Assembly (NCBI GenBank): GCA_030770545.1
Contig: CM061102.1
Span: 14,748,501 to 14,812,500 of the forward strand
DNA: 64,000 bases
From: Macropodus opercularis
Taxonomy: Eukaryota; Chordata; Actinopteri; Anabantiformes; Osphronemidae
Direction of reading: 5' to 3'
Position 1 is the stretch's first letter, and every line of letters starts with the position of its first letter. Below, in pieces: positions 1-13,400 of the stretch. The notes under the pieces are model-generated. The model was not told where the DNA came from. It saw only the letters and a list, made by a program, of their open reading frames with translations, and ran no database searches. The position numbers and the translations under genes were made by a program.

Positions 1-3000
1 GAAAAAACTCACCAAAGTAATGGTTAGACTTTGAAAAAAATGTAAATATAAAATGTGTTTACCTCAGTTGAACTGTGTTGTTAAAGCTACCACTTTTTAG
101 CCCTTTGATTCCGTTTCGTAATTAATTACTGACTGTAACATGTAGTCGCAACACCTGTCTTTATGTCAGTTTTGCTGAGATGAAGGCTGACATGTGCCTA
201 GATCCCCAGTTCTATCCGCCAGCAGCTCCATTGGTAGAAGAGCTACATTTTTAATCACCGAGACACTAGTGTTATTAAGCCGGAGGACCAGTTTGTTCAT
301 TCATCTATGCCTGGGGTTAGTGTGGCTGAGAATGTGTGTCCTCCTACCACTGTGCTTCAGCCCTCCAGATTTAGAGCCTCTTAAAGACACCACATGTTGC
401 ATTTTATTGTCGATGAATCATTACCACATTAGTTCTGTGGCATTAGTCTAATTGCTGTAAACAGAAGATGACTGCGGGGATTCCGTACTGCAGGTTTGGC
501 AGTAAATCTATTGGATCATTTTGCAGCTCTCCCAAAGGGTCTGGTTCACTGAACACATTAGAAAGTGCTTCAACATAGAGTATTACATAGAATTAGTCCT
601 GTTTAAAAGTCACATTAGGGGAATTTTGATACAGTTTTATTTACCAGATTGAATCAATAGTTATTCTTAGTAATAATTACGTTAGTAAACTTTTGTTCAA
701 GCTATGTTGAGCTCATTTTTTATAAGGGTATGTTACAACCTTCCCCCATAGTGTATGACATAAAGAGAAAGGCCACACAGTTACAGGGAATTCAGCATTA
801 TTTAATAGAAGTTATAAAACTGTGTTACTGTTCCACTAAACATACACACATTATACTTCTCACAACCAAATTAGCAATGCAAATTAACATTAGCACAATA
901 AGACGTACGTGTAGGAGCCTAAAAACGATTACTATCAAAAGCAAATGCGTATGATCGTCCGTCTGCAGGACGTAGTGTGAGAGAGAGTGTGAGAGCATGA
1001 GACCGATGAAACGGCGCATGCGCCACTCGCCAAACCATACGTCTCACTGACCACGTTGCGCGTAGAGAACTTCTTAACTTTAATTCAAGTTCGGCGGAAC
1101 AGTGTACGGCCCATATAAATAACAATGAATGTGGTTTTCAATAGTTTTCCACTAAACACTAATTTGGGACACAGGTCACAAGCAGGAACAATTACGAATC
1201 GAAGCGCTCCGTTTCATAGCCTTGAGGCGGGGGCGGAGCTCCACCGCAAAAGCCACCCTGGTCCAACAGCTTCAGTCCCAAAGGTTCCTACCTGAGATTT
1301 ATGTTACCATTAGCTGTGAACACTAAATAAATATGGAAAGTGTATAATCCAATCCTCCTATGTTTTATAATATATAGTATTGTTTAAACTTCTTGCTATA
1401 GCTAGGCAGTCATTTCCTTAATCAATAACTCTATGCAGTTAATCATTGCAATTCTAGTCAGAACACAGACATTTTTGATTGTGTCCCCAGTCCATTAGCA
1501 TGTAGACCAGAAAGATTGCTTTTATAATAGCTATTGAGAATTTTAAAACTGTTGTGATCCGAATGGAAATCTGTAAAACTTGAGTGGAACATCTAACCGT
1601 ATACCCAGTGGAATATTTATGTGATGATATTGTTGAACATAAATTGGGGAAACAGTGTGAAGGCCACAGCCTCAGCTACCCCACAAGTCTGGTAACACTT
1701 TCATTCATTATAATTTTACATTAAGCTTAGTTGGTGGTTTAATAAGGAGACTACATTTCATTTAAGTTTTGAGTTTATTTGTCTGACTCATAATTGATGT
1801 AGCTAATTGATGATAATTGATAATGTTGTCTAATCTGTATTATGTTTTCTTTTGAGTTACTATTATGTTGGTTAGACTGAGTTCCTGCACTGAGGCTTGT
1901 ATCTTTTTTTTTTTTTTTTGTATTTAAAGTGATCTGAGAATGTTGTCAGTCTACCATCTAGTGCGTGTTTTTATTGTGTTAGTGTTGGTAATATTGACCC
2001 CTTGTATTTTGTGTAGTCTGTTTTTCTTTGCTTGCAATAAATCGTATGTTCTTCTTCTATCTCAGTTTGCAGTTGTTGTTTTTTGTTTAGTTAGCTTGTG
2101 TTGATCCCTTTTAATTGTATCTCTTTCTTTTTTGGGTAAATAGAAACCCATTTATTTTGAAACACTCCCTTTGTTCTGTGGTTGCGGACACTTAGGAAGA
2201 GACAATACAAGGGTGAGTGAAGTGTGATAGGTGTCTTTTTTTTTTCTTCTCTCTCTTCATTTATGTGATTAATCAAGAAAGAAACAAGAAACTCTTTAAA
2301 AAATAATTCAAATTCTTTCCAATTTAGCATGAGCTCAAAGTTCTAATGCAGCAGGCCTGGTGGTTGGGTTGTCCTCTACATGATGGCTGGATAGTTGCAG
2401 TAAGAATGCAGACAATCTGGCAGCTTAGAAGGGGAGCTAAGGTGGTATATAAATGTGATTCTGAGCATAGGTGACACTGATAACTGGTTAATTGAGCTGA
2501 AGGAATGTAAAGGGATAGACAGGAAGTGCAAGTGAATGAAAATAAAAGGTTCATTTGTTTATCTGAATATGTCTGAATCTTATTCTACTAATAGTAACAA
2601 CAGATAAACACTATATTTAACTTTGCAATGTATCCTGTTGGTGCTGTAACAAAGCAGAGATCCTGTTCATGCGCAGTCAACATTTGTAATTTCAGACACT
2701 GCTGAAAATATGGCTATTATGAGCATTTAAAGTTAACTTTTACAACAAATACTTGTCTTTGTTTGGAAGTTGCTGAAAATAAGTGAAAAATGCAGATGAT
2801 TAACTGATAGACTGTCATTTTTTTTTGTAATTCCATTAGATTTTACAATTAAAAGAAGAAAACACAAAAACCTTACTGAAAATCTGTGTTATAATATTGT
2901 ACCATCCGTTTTTTATTGTAGAATGAAATGAAAAAATGCTAGATTCTGCAATTACTTATTTGCTGTACTGTATATTCAAGACATCTACAAAATCAACAGG

Positions 3001-4370
3001 TGTTCTGCTCTCCTAGTGGTATAAGACGACTAAGCTGGAAGACAATGCCTTTTGTTCATGTGCTGTTGTGCAAGCAATAAATTTGCTGTGGCCTACACAA
3101 CAACTGTTAGCACCTAACTTTACACTAATTACTTGTATTAGATAAACGATCATTTCAACTTAGTGGCAATAAACAAATTCTAGAGACTTTAGAAACGAAT
3201 TTTTTTTTAATTTATCAGCACAACTACATATATACTCTGCTCTTCAATGTTCCTTCACTAACTGCATATTGTAGTAAAACAGAAATTAATGACTAAGCTA
3301 AAAAAGCAATGTCAGGAGAGAATAAAATCACTAAAAAGAAAACTGAAATATCCCTGGTTAAACAGGGATCTAACAAGGAACAGAGTGGTGAATACAAAAG
3401 AAGAAAAACAGAACCAGCATTTTAGCAAAATACAACAAATAACTTTCACAGAAATGTCAGAGCCAAACAACCAAAACCCTTTTAGGCAAACAAACTAATA
3501 AACAGGATGAGGTTCAGCAACAAACTGCCAGAAAAAACTAGTGAGGAGTCCTTGTAAATGCATTAAAGAGACTATTTACGTCTGATGTTTGGTTTTTTTT
3601 CTGCAGTAAGTTTAAAGTTATTCACATGATCATGTATTCACTGGAATGAAATCACTATTAGCAGTATGTGGCATGCTGTTATGTGCTAACCACTTGTGTT
3701 ATTTTTTATTATATAACAATAATTATCACCTTATAACTGAAATAACCACATTAGGAAGTTATAGAGTCAACACCTGTCAACAGTTTGAAAGCTTGACTGT
3801 CAGCAGAGGCTATGTGAACTCTTAACTCAGAGATCCTTGGAATAGCTCATATTTAAAACTGTGTTAATGTCTTTTTATCATTTTTACTTTACTATTACTA
3901 TTTATTTGTACAGAAAATTGTGCATGTCTGTGTGTTGGGGGAGGGGGGTCCTTATATTTCTGATTTTAAATAACGTAATCTTTTATATCTCAAGTTTCTG
4001 ACCCATTTTTTTAAGGGTGTAATCTCGCAGAATGCACTTAATTAGCGATCCAGACACTCACATACACACAGATTAAGCTGGTCTAGTCTGCAAAAGAAAC
4101 GGAATCGTGTCCTACTCTGAATCAGTCTGATGCTTGTCTAATGAGCAGTTTGGCAAAGATGCATGATGAAGAAGAAAATCAATCATGTATAACACCACAG
4201 CAAGCCAGTGAATTGTCAAATTTGTCAGCTAATTTCATGCTAATTGAGTCCCCAAGCTGGGGTTATTTTGAACCTCATCAGGGTTTGATCACGTGGGAAA
4301 GTGAGCCCTCTGCTCACGTGTCGTTAATTAAGCTAAAAACATCAATCAAGATTCTCCTTTCTTCCCTCAG
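1..4370 (+). other. Partial upstream IgLON intron
   Basis: No Ig1 or signal-peptide exon can be found here, so this is read as the 3' part of the intron before the Ig2 exon. It is AT-rich and mostly unrecognised. A small CpG-rich patch lies at about 950-1290 (annotated separately). The small open frames at 194-451, 730-954, 2091-2554, 3289-3498 and 4141-4389 have no recognisable motifs and are probably chance. Confidence 0.7.
950..1290. promoter_or_regulatory. CpG-rich patch with NRF1-like palindrome and GC box
   Basis: Within AT-rich intron sequence this patch has several CpGs. The 12-bp perfect palindrome GGCGCATGCGCC (about 1013-1024) contains the NRF1 consensus core GCGCATGCGC, and an Sp1-like GC box (GGGGGCGGAG) lies at about 1228-1239. 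It could be an enhancer or an alternative promoter, or the GC-rich end of an unrecognised repeat. No associated exon is visible, so the regulatory role is inference. Confidence 0.25.
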
Positions 4371-4496
4371 TGCCCGCCAGGATCACTAACATATCGAAGG
4401 ACATCACAGTGAATGAGGGCAGCAACGTTAATCTTATGTGCCTGGCGGTGGGTCGACCTGAGGCCAACATCGTATGGAATCATCATTTACCAAGAG
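4371..4496 (+). CDS. IgLON exon encoding first half of Ig domain 2
   Basis: This is a 126-nt exon. The acceptor is a pyrimidine tract ending in CAG (4368-4370) and the donor is AGAG|GTAAG at 4497. It enters with two bases of a split Val codon and leaves with one base of a split Gly codon. The peptide begins VPARITNIS, has the sequon N7-I-S9, the family motif TVNEGS, the first Ig2 cysteine in LMC (residue 24) and the core tryptophan in IVW (residue 36). The CLAVGRPE segment is nearly invariant in the family. The exon is followed by the very long third intron. Confidence 0.95.
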
Positions 4497-7400
4497 GTAA
4501 GAAAGGGATTTGATTTGATTTCTTTGTGTTAAAGCTGTTCTTCACACAGAAATGCAGATGTCTGTACTCCTAGCAGGTTTGCTGAGAGTTTAAAACCAAT
4601 TATTTGGCTACTAATGTGTTATGTTGACAGTTACGCATACATCTGTTTATTTGTGTCAACAAAGCTAAACTTTTACATTAATCTTTAGTAATTGTTTTTT
4701 CTCTCAGGCGTAATTTAGAAATTTAACTAAACCAAAGTGTCTGGGAAAAAAAAACAGCACAGTTACCTGTAAAGGTGGCTGAACCACTCTCCTACACATG
4801 TGACACAGTGTCGGCATTCCCACACAACTCACACTTCCGCCACTCCTACATGATGCACGATAACCATTTACTTCTAGTAGGATATGAATCCGTAGCTTTT
4901 GAGTTAAGAGAATCATGAGGATTAATGGTAAACAATGCCAGATTTCTACAGACTAAGGTCTTTTCTTTTCAGCTTGGTGATTTGTGAGGTTAAAGCTACA
5001 CAAACTATGGACCCAACAAGAATCAACCGTGATTTTGCTAGAGCCCATTACTGGTTTGGTTGATTTTGTTGTATTGGCCTCGCAGTCTGAGGGAGAGCTA
5101 GTAACCTCTGTGTGTGTGCGTGTGTCTAAACACGTGTGTGTTCTGTGTTCTAATTGTGTCTGCAGTACGCTTCCCACTGAGCATTCAGCAGTGTGAGTCA
5201 TGCGCTGCTTCTCTATAGGATCAGATGTTCAGCCTCCAACATGATATAAATGCTTACAACCCAGCTGTTCCTCTCCTCATTCACACAATCTAGAATGAAC
5301 AGAGCGCAAATCCATGGGGGAAGAGAAAAATACCTTGATATTTACTTCTCATTACATGATCTCCAGAACATTTGTCTGAAGTACATTTTAATTACTGTAC
5401 AAATGGACTACGTTGATGACGATATGCTAGATTTAAAACTGATATAAATATTTGCTTATTGTTTTCTGATATGAAAAATAGGAATGGTGGAAGCAACATG
5501 ACTATCTAGGAATCCTAGGTGATATAGTTGATTGATTTTTATGATTTATTTATTATTATAATTTATAGTAGCCACTGGTCCTGATGACAAGAGACAACCC
5601 TGAGAGGCTAACATCCACTGAGAAGATGTTTTGAGAATGGAATTTAATTATTAACAGACACAACTATCATTGTTGTAAGGTTTTGAGTTTAGCACCCTAG
5701 GATTTCTCATGTGTGATAGCGCAGCAATTATAGCACATTGTGTCCTTTTTTTTCGGGAATAGAACCTAACGACCCCAGTCGATCAATCCCTAGGCACTGT
5801 TCCTGTCCTTCCATTGACATTGACACATTGAGGCGTGTCATCCAGGACAGCCCCAGCATGTCCATAGCCTTCAGCCTCTCACGACAAATCTCCCATTTAG
5901 CGCCTTGTCACTGAGGAGCTTTTTAACTAGAGCTCTGCCAATGATATAAACATGCCCCTCCTCACGCTTCAGGCTCAGTCTCTTCCTCAGAGGACATATT
6001 GGACGTATTAGAAGTTCTTTAAAGTGTTCTTTTCACCGACCAACAATTCTCTCACCCTGCCAAAAATGACCTGGGCAAGCCCTGGTTTCATCTCCTGAGT
6101 CCTGGGTGACAAAAACGAAGGTTTAAATGTAAAGTGACAGATGAGTTATTCATTTTTAATACATTTTTTAGATTTGGCAACACATTTTATCAAAAGATAG
6201 AAGACAATCCACACAAAACAGGAAGGAGTAGAAACAAACTCCTTCCTACCAATCCTACGAGCAATAGCAAGAGTTGTGGCAAATGAAGCAATACAGTCAC
6301 ACTTCAGTCAAAATAATATACAGACAGCCGCAGTCAGGGAGTCTGTTATGCTGCAGTCATCTGTGTGTATGTGTTATTGTCAACAGGAAAGATAATGGTT
6401 TATCTTACTTGACATTTTTCCAAGCTGCACTAATAAAAGGAAAGACAATGCAGAAAATGTCTGGGAAGCCAAAGAAATCCTTCCGAGCAGTCAGAATCTT
6501 AAATGTTTTGCTGCAAAGTGGCCCCAGCTAGCTTCTTGCTTTTTTGCAGTTTTTAATTTTTTTTCCTGATGATATGTGATGAAATCTTGCCATGGCAGCA
6601 TCCACAGTGATGCCCCCCCCCCCCCCCCCCCCCCCTTAACAATGAAAACGAATGGTCGAAGAAGGAAATATGGTAAATGTGAAAATGATAAGAATCTTAC
6701 ACATCAACAAACTGTAATCAAACTTTATCCATTTCATTGTCAGATTTCACGCCACTGTTTAATATGAATCATTGTAGCACTAAAAGAAATACTCTGGAAC
6801 CTACACAGTGTATGTACTGTATGTATAAATATGTTGCCCAATACATGGTGACACAACTATGTGAATGCCTTTATGGTTGTTATCTTATTATTTGAAGTCA
6901 CTGGCTGTTGGCCACTAATTAAGAGGGGTCGTGAGATATATGGTTGAAGAAAACAGTTTATTGATAGGTCAATGGAATATGGGTCCCTCTTACCTATTAA
7001 AAATCATTAAAGAAGATGGGTTCTAAAAGTAAACTTGCTCATGTCAATTTGTGCCTTTCTTTTTCAAATTATTCTAGACTGAAAGATGGCTGTAATGTTC
7101 ATATTATTTATTATTAGACTATTATGAAATGTTCATTTGCAGAGTGCCACCAGGGTTATGTATTTACATCAAACTAGTATTAATCATGGCAATGTAAGCC
7201 TGCTTTGTCCATCTCAGAAATAATTCACCCTGAACTTGGTTTTTGCTCTTATTTTACTACATGTATAAGATTCACTTGGACGATGTGTAATTGTGTGTTT
7301 TCAAGGTTAAAACATGGAAATATCTTTGATATGTACGGAACAAGCATTATTTTTTTTTTTACAATTCCAGTCATGACAAGTAAACTGTGAGGCGAAAAGC

Positions 7401-10400
7401 TTACACGATGTCTGAAGGCCAATCATTTGAGAAACTGGCAGTATGGAGAATGACTGACAGAACCGCAGCAGCACAGACAGATGTCGTCAACTTAAGATTA
7501 GTCTCCTGGTGAGTGCCATTCACAGTGTTAAGCAGCTGAAGTGAATGGCATGCTATTTGCAGTGATGCTGCTATCCAGAAAGAACAATAGTCCAACATTG
7601 CCGGCTGACACTGGAGGAAAAAAAAAGTATGCGGGCAGGTGTTTTTGGAAAAAATAGGAAGCAAAAGAATCCTTAGAAAAATTTAATTGCATGACACTTC
7701 ACACTGGGAAGAATCTGCCCCTTACATAGAAAATAGAAAACACACCTATTTAAAAGCAAGTTGCAATATTTATATTGTTGATGTAAATGTATATATTGAA
7801 TAATACCCTTTAATTAAATATTACAAGCCACCTGACTACATACAGTGCAAGTTGTTGCTAAGTTAAGTAAGCAAAGAAAATATAGAATTTTGCCACAACT
7901 TGTGCCAGTGTCCCAGCATATATTGCACTTATATACAGTGTAAATATATATATACATCTTATGCAGATAGATCACTATCATTATAAATGTTAGTAAAGTA
8001 AAAATAGATCAGATAGAGGCTAAAATCAACAGTAGAAGCTAACTAGGTGGAAAAGCTTTTATCTTTGGCTAAAATATTCTAATCACACTTCACACGCTAG
8101 TTTGTTGTTAATCAGTCTGAAGTAGATGGCAGGTCCTGGCACTACTATAGCAATGTAAATTAGGTGCATAATAAGTGTAACCATTCAGAGAAAAATGTGT
8201 GTTTACTGTACCATAATTTTGTTGTTGCTTGCTTGTTGTAAACGTAGTCTGATCCTTCGCTGATGGTTCTTCCACAAACACTAAAATAGTTTGAGAGTTG
8301 GGGGGTTTCTTGCTACACACTCCTTTTATTGCAATACATTTAGAATGACATGTGCTTTGCAGTCAAACCTAAAAATCATAACTGAAAGCATTCGAAAATT
8401 CTAAATTGCATGCAGATATTCACTATATGTCTGAATTCCATTCACATCTGTCGCTGTTGGTGGGTGAGTATTCAAACATATTGACAAGAAATTTGTTAAT
8501 TTGTGAGTATTTGGCAGGCATGGACCTACAAATCACTCTTATCTTAATTGTTTCAGTACAAATTACAGAGAGTGGTGGGCTCTGTACATCCACAAAAAGT
8601 GTAAAGGTTTGATGAAAAAGAATTACCTATCACATACATGTGTGTATATTTTTCACTGACAATGTGCAGACTAGTACAGACAGAGCCATGTGAAAACAAT
8701 AAAAAAAAGGCGCCTAGGACAACCACTTTCTTTCCAGTGCAAGTTTCTTCTTTTTATCTGGAGATAAGTCCCAAGCCCACCTACTCATGACAAGGCTACT
8801 GCACCAACCAGCTGATCGCCGACACTCAGAGAAGAGTTAATTACTGCTTAATAATCACTGTTGGCACTGTGTCACCAGCGCATAAGTTCATTCGCCACCA
8901 CCTGGTTCATAAATTCAAATTCAGTGGATGAAGGCCCGTTGTACCCAAGATGATAATCTGGCAGTGCCCAGATTTTTATTTTGTCTGTTGTTTTGTTTAG
9001 TTTCTGAATACTATATGTGAGCGAAAGGCCTACGCATTCACACATGCATGTGTTTACCTTTGGGATGAAAGAGTTTACAGTAGTTATTGGTCCCTGGAAA
9101 GAGGGACATCATTTTAATTATTAATACAATTAATAAAGATTTAAGAACTAATATCATAAGTAATAAGTAATTATTCAGGAGGGAAGTTCTTATTGATGCC
9201 GCTGTGACCCAACCTGGATTAGCAGCAGAAGATAGATGAATGAATGGTAGTGGCTCTGTCATGTGACCCATTTCTCTCAGATATGTGTGAAATGAATGAA
9301 ACAGTTTGAGAAAACAATGCATGTAGACTGGTTGTATGTTTATCCATCCTATTTTCTAACTTAACCCTTGTGGGGCCTTCAAAGGTTCCCCACGTAAAAC
9401 TGAAGCAATTAACTCCACACTAATCTTTTGAACTTAGACGATATTGCTCTACTGTACACAAATAATCACAAACAATAATCAGTAAAGCTACAATAACCAT
9501 ACTTATTAACCTATATGTTACTGATAATATTAAACACCCTTTCAAACCATCAACTCTATCTAGCTATGTATCTAACTCATTAAGTTCATTACAGCTCTAA
9601 ATAAAAGAGACGTAGATACAGAGAGAAGAATCTTAGGATCTTATGGCCATCTATAAGATGTGTGTGAAAAGATGGCGGACCATCTGTGAGATGTGAGAGA
9701 AAAGCAGGAAGGCAGATGAGATGAGGAGCTTGGCATCTGTGTGATGTGTGTGTGTGTGTGTGTGTGTGTCAGTAAGACAAGGTTAGGAACAATTTGTGTC
9801 TCAGTTTTTTGAATCAGCAAAGGCGAAAGAACAAAAAAGATCAAATTTAAAAAAAACTAAACCCTTGCCACAGGCAGAGTATGTGGATGTTCTAGTTTTA
9901 GCCAAATTGTAATTTTTTATGACTAGACTGACAATGACAAGAGCTAATTTAAAGAAAAAGTCGTTTTTTTTCTCTTTTCATTCTTATACTTGTAATGAAG
10001 GTAGAAATATGTTCTCACAAAATGCTGTGTGGGTGTCAATGCCAAAGAACAATTTTTTTGGCTTGGGTTTCAATTAGAAATGATTGAGCAGCACAGTATC
10101 TTGTAAACCAATTTCAGATAAAACAGACACGATAGTTACTGTTACTTTGTGCTCTAGCCAATCTGTCCGCAGCTGCTGCACCAAGATCAAAGGCCAGCTA
10201 TCATATAAATCCTTGATTTTGAGTAGTTTCTGGGCTATTTGAGTTTTCCAACTATTATCCATAAAAGGGAAGGGAAGCTTGGCATACACTTTCAGGACAA
10301 TCATAAAATACGATAACCAAATCGAAGTGAAAATAAAGGCATACGAGTCAGAATGCTAGATTTAAAAAAAATAAAAACCTTTTAGGCATAAAAATAAGGT

Positions 10401-13400
10401 TGAAACATACAACACCTATTTTTTTCTAGGGGAAATGCATGTTAGGAAGAACTTGAAGTAGTAGCAAAGTCCTTTGTGTCATCCACACCTTTTATTGTCA
10501 CGATGGAGAGCACACTGTTGCATTGTTCAGTATAATTTTTCCGTTTCCAGTCAATTTTGACAATAGTTGTAGTTACACCAAAAGTCATGGCAACATGACT
10601 CAGATTCAAAGAAGTGCCTGACTGAAGTGTATGACTCCATTAAAATGCACTGCTTTGATCAGAATGGAAGTGAAATTAAAACAACTGTGAAAATCCAACG
10701 TTTCTTGTCTACTATGCAAAACTGGGTCAAACTAATTGGTGCCTGATTGCCACCCAATAAAGAATTCATTGGTGTAGGGATTTAGCTGTGCTTCACAAAA
10801 CAGACCTTTATTAGTCTTGAAACTATTAAAAAAAAATCTTTTTTCATGCAGATTTTTCTTTCTTACCCTTTCTTTTGTCCTCTGAAAGAAAAGTGGGTTT
10901 GTACAGAATTAAGGAACATAATGCTTGTGACCCTATTTCAGGAAATCACCCTAATGTTATTTTTGTGTTATTAATGTTATTTTTTCCCCTGAACCAGGTT
11001 AAAAAACTCCAACCTGTTTTTGGCCAGGTATCATACTCGTAGAAGTGAAAGAGTTGGCTTAATATTTTTTACTATTTAGGTATTGCACATGATACATATC
11101 TGTTAGACTACGTTTTACAAATTTAGAGAAACTGTTAAAATAATTAGATTAGATTAGATTAGATTAGATTAGATTCAACTTCATTGTCATTACACATGTA
11201 CAAGTACAAGACAACTAAATGCAGTTTAGGTCTAAGCAGAAGTGCGGCAAGGGCAGGATATAGATATGTGTAAGAAAATATGAATGATATTTACAGATGG
11301 ATATGTAATGGACATACTATACATGTTGATATCAACTATAATCAGGGATTTACAATAGATGAGCATAGATTAGCAAGTATGCTGTTGCTATAGTAATCAG
11401 GGGTATGCAATAGATCCGAACATAATATACAGGTTGCTATTAACTATAATCAGAAATTTACAAATAAAGATATATACTGGTTGCTATAGTGATCGGGAAT
11501 ATGAAAACAGATATATGATATATGATGATACGGTTGATATTTGTTATAATCAGGAATTTACATATAAAGGTGTCTAATCGAATATAAATGTGCAATGGAT
11601 ATGTGTATTTACAGGTGAGTGTGTACAGTGTAGTGCAGTGATTATGTACAATATCAAATGTGCAATATTAAATATAACATAACATAGTTATGGGTAGAAT
11701 GTAGGGGTGAATGAAAGGTCCAAAGGAGTTGAAACAGTGGGGAGTTCAATAAGGAGATAGCTCAAGAAAAAAAGCTGTTCCTCAGGGGCGGTTCCTTGGT
11801 CCATCCTGCCATGTGCCGAAGTGTCCTTGGGCCAGACACTGAACCCCAATCCGTCCCTGGTGTGTCAGCCTAAGCTGCATAGCAGATCTGCCACCGTTGT
11901 GTGTGTTTGCGTGCGCGAATTGGGTGAATGAGACACAGTGTCAAAGCGCTTTGAGTACCAATAGGTAGAAAAGCGCAATACAAGTGCAGACCATTTACCA
12001 TTTACTCAGTCTGCTGGTTCTTGTCCGGAGGAACCTGAAGCGCCTGCCTGAAGGCAGGAGAGAAAGGAGGTGAGAGGAGTCCTTAAAAATACTGCATGCT
12101 CGACGCAGACAGTGTTTCTCTTGGATGCCTCAATGGCCGGAAGAGGAGTCCCTGTGATGCGTTGGGCAGTTTTCACTACCCGCTGCAGTGCCTCCCATGC
12201 CAAACTGTGACACAGTTGGTTAGTGGTAGAAGTTCACCAGGATGGACAAGGACAGTTGCTTTTTCTTGAGTGTTCTCAAGAAGAAAAGGCACTGGTGAGC
12301 CTTCTTGATTAGGCTGGAGGTGTTGGTGGTCCAGGACATGTCCTTCGAGATGTAGATCCCAGGAACTTGAAGGATGAGACAGGCTCAACGGCCATCCTGT
12401 TAACGTAGATGGGATCATGTGAGCCTATTTTCTCCTTCCTGAAGTCCACAATAAGCTCCTTGTTTTCGTTGGTGTTAAGGAGCAAATTGTCCGCACACCA
12501 AGTAGCCAGATGCTGGCCCTCCTCCCTGTAGGCAGTCTCATTGTTGTTGATGACCGATCACTGCAGTATCCTCTGCAAACTTAATGATAGTGTTCGATCC
12601 ATGCATGGGCCTGCAGTCATGGGTAAAGAGAGAGTAGAGGAAGGGGCTCAGCACACAGCCCTGTGGTACGCCAGTGTTAAACGTGATGGAGGTGGAACAG
12701 TTGTGGTCTGACCTAACATGCTGAGGTCTGTTGGTCAGAAAGTCCACATTCCAGTTGCCAGAAAGTCCATATTCCTGTGAGGTTTTAATGTCCAGGTCTC
12801 TAAGTTTGATAATTGCCTTAGAGGGAATAACAGTATTGAATGCTGAGCTGAAGTCAACAAACAGCATTTATGCATAAGTGTTCTTATTGTCCAGGTGTGT
12901 GAGTACAGAGTGCAGTGCAATAGAGGCTCCATCCTCTGTGGTCCCCATGGTAGTCAAACTGGTGTGGGTCTAGTGTGGATGGGAAAAGAGTATTTCAGGT
13001 GTGTCAGGACCAACCACTCAAAGCACTTCATATTGATGGGTGTGAGTGTTACGGGCGGTAGTCATTCAGGCATGTTGGGCTAGAGTGTTTCGCCATTGGC
13101 ATAATGGTGGTGGATTCAAATCATGTTGGCTCAGCTGTTTGGGTAAGAGACATGTTAATGTTTGTAGGTACCCCAGTGCACATGCTCTAAGAACCCGTAC
13201 AGGGATTCCGTCTAGTCCAGCTGCCTTGTTGATCTGGCTCAGTGTGGGGTAGATCTCTGTGGAGGTGAGTATGATGGGTGAGTGCTTGGTTGGCGCTCTA
13301 AGCTCAAAAACCACACAAGGGTTGAATAAAACAGCCGCAGACAGACGATAAATCACAATAGGGGCTCATCTAGATGAACGGTTGGATGAACTTGTTCATC

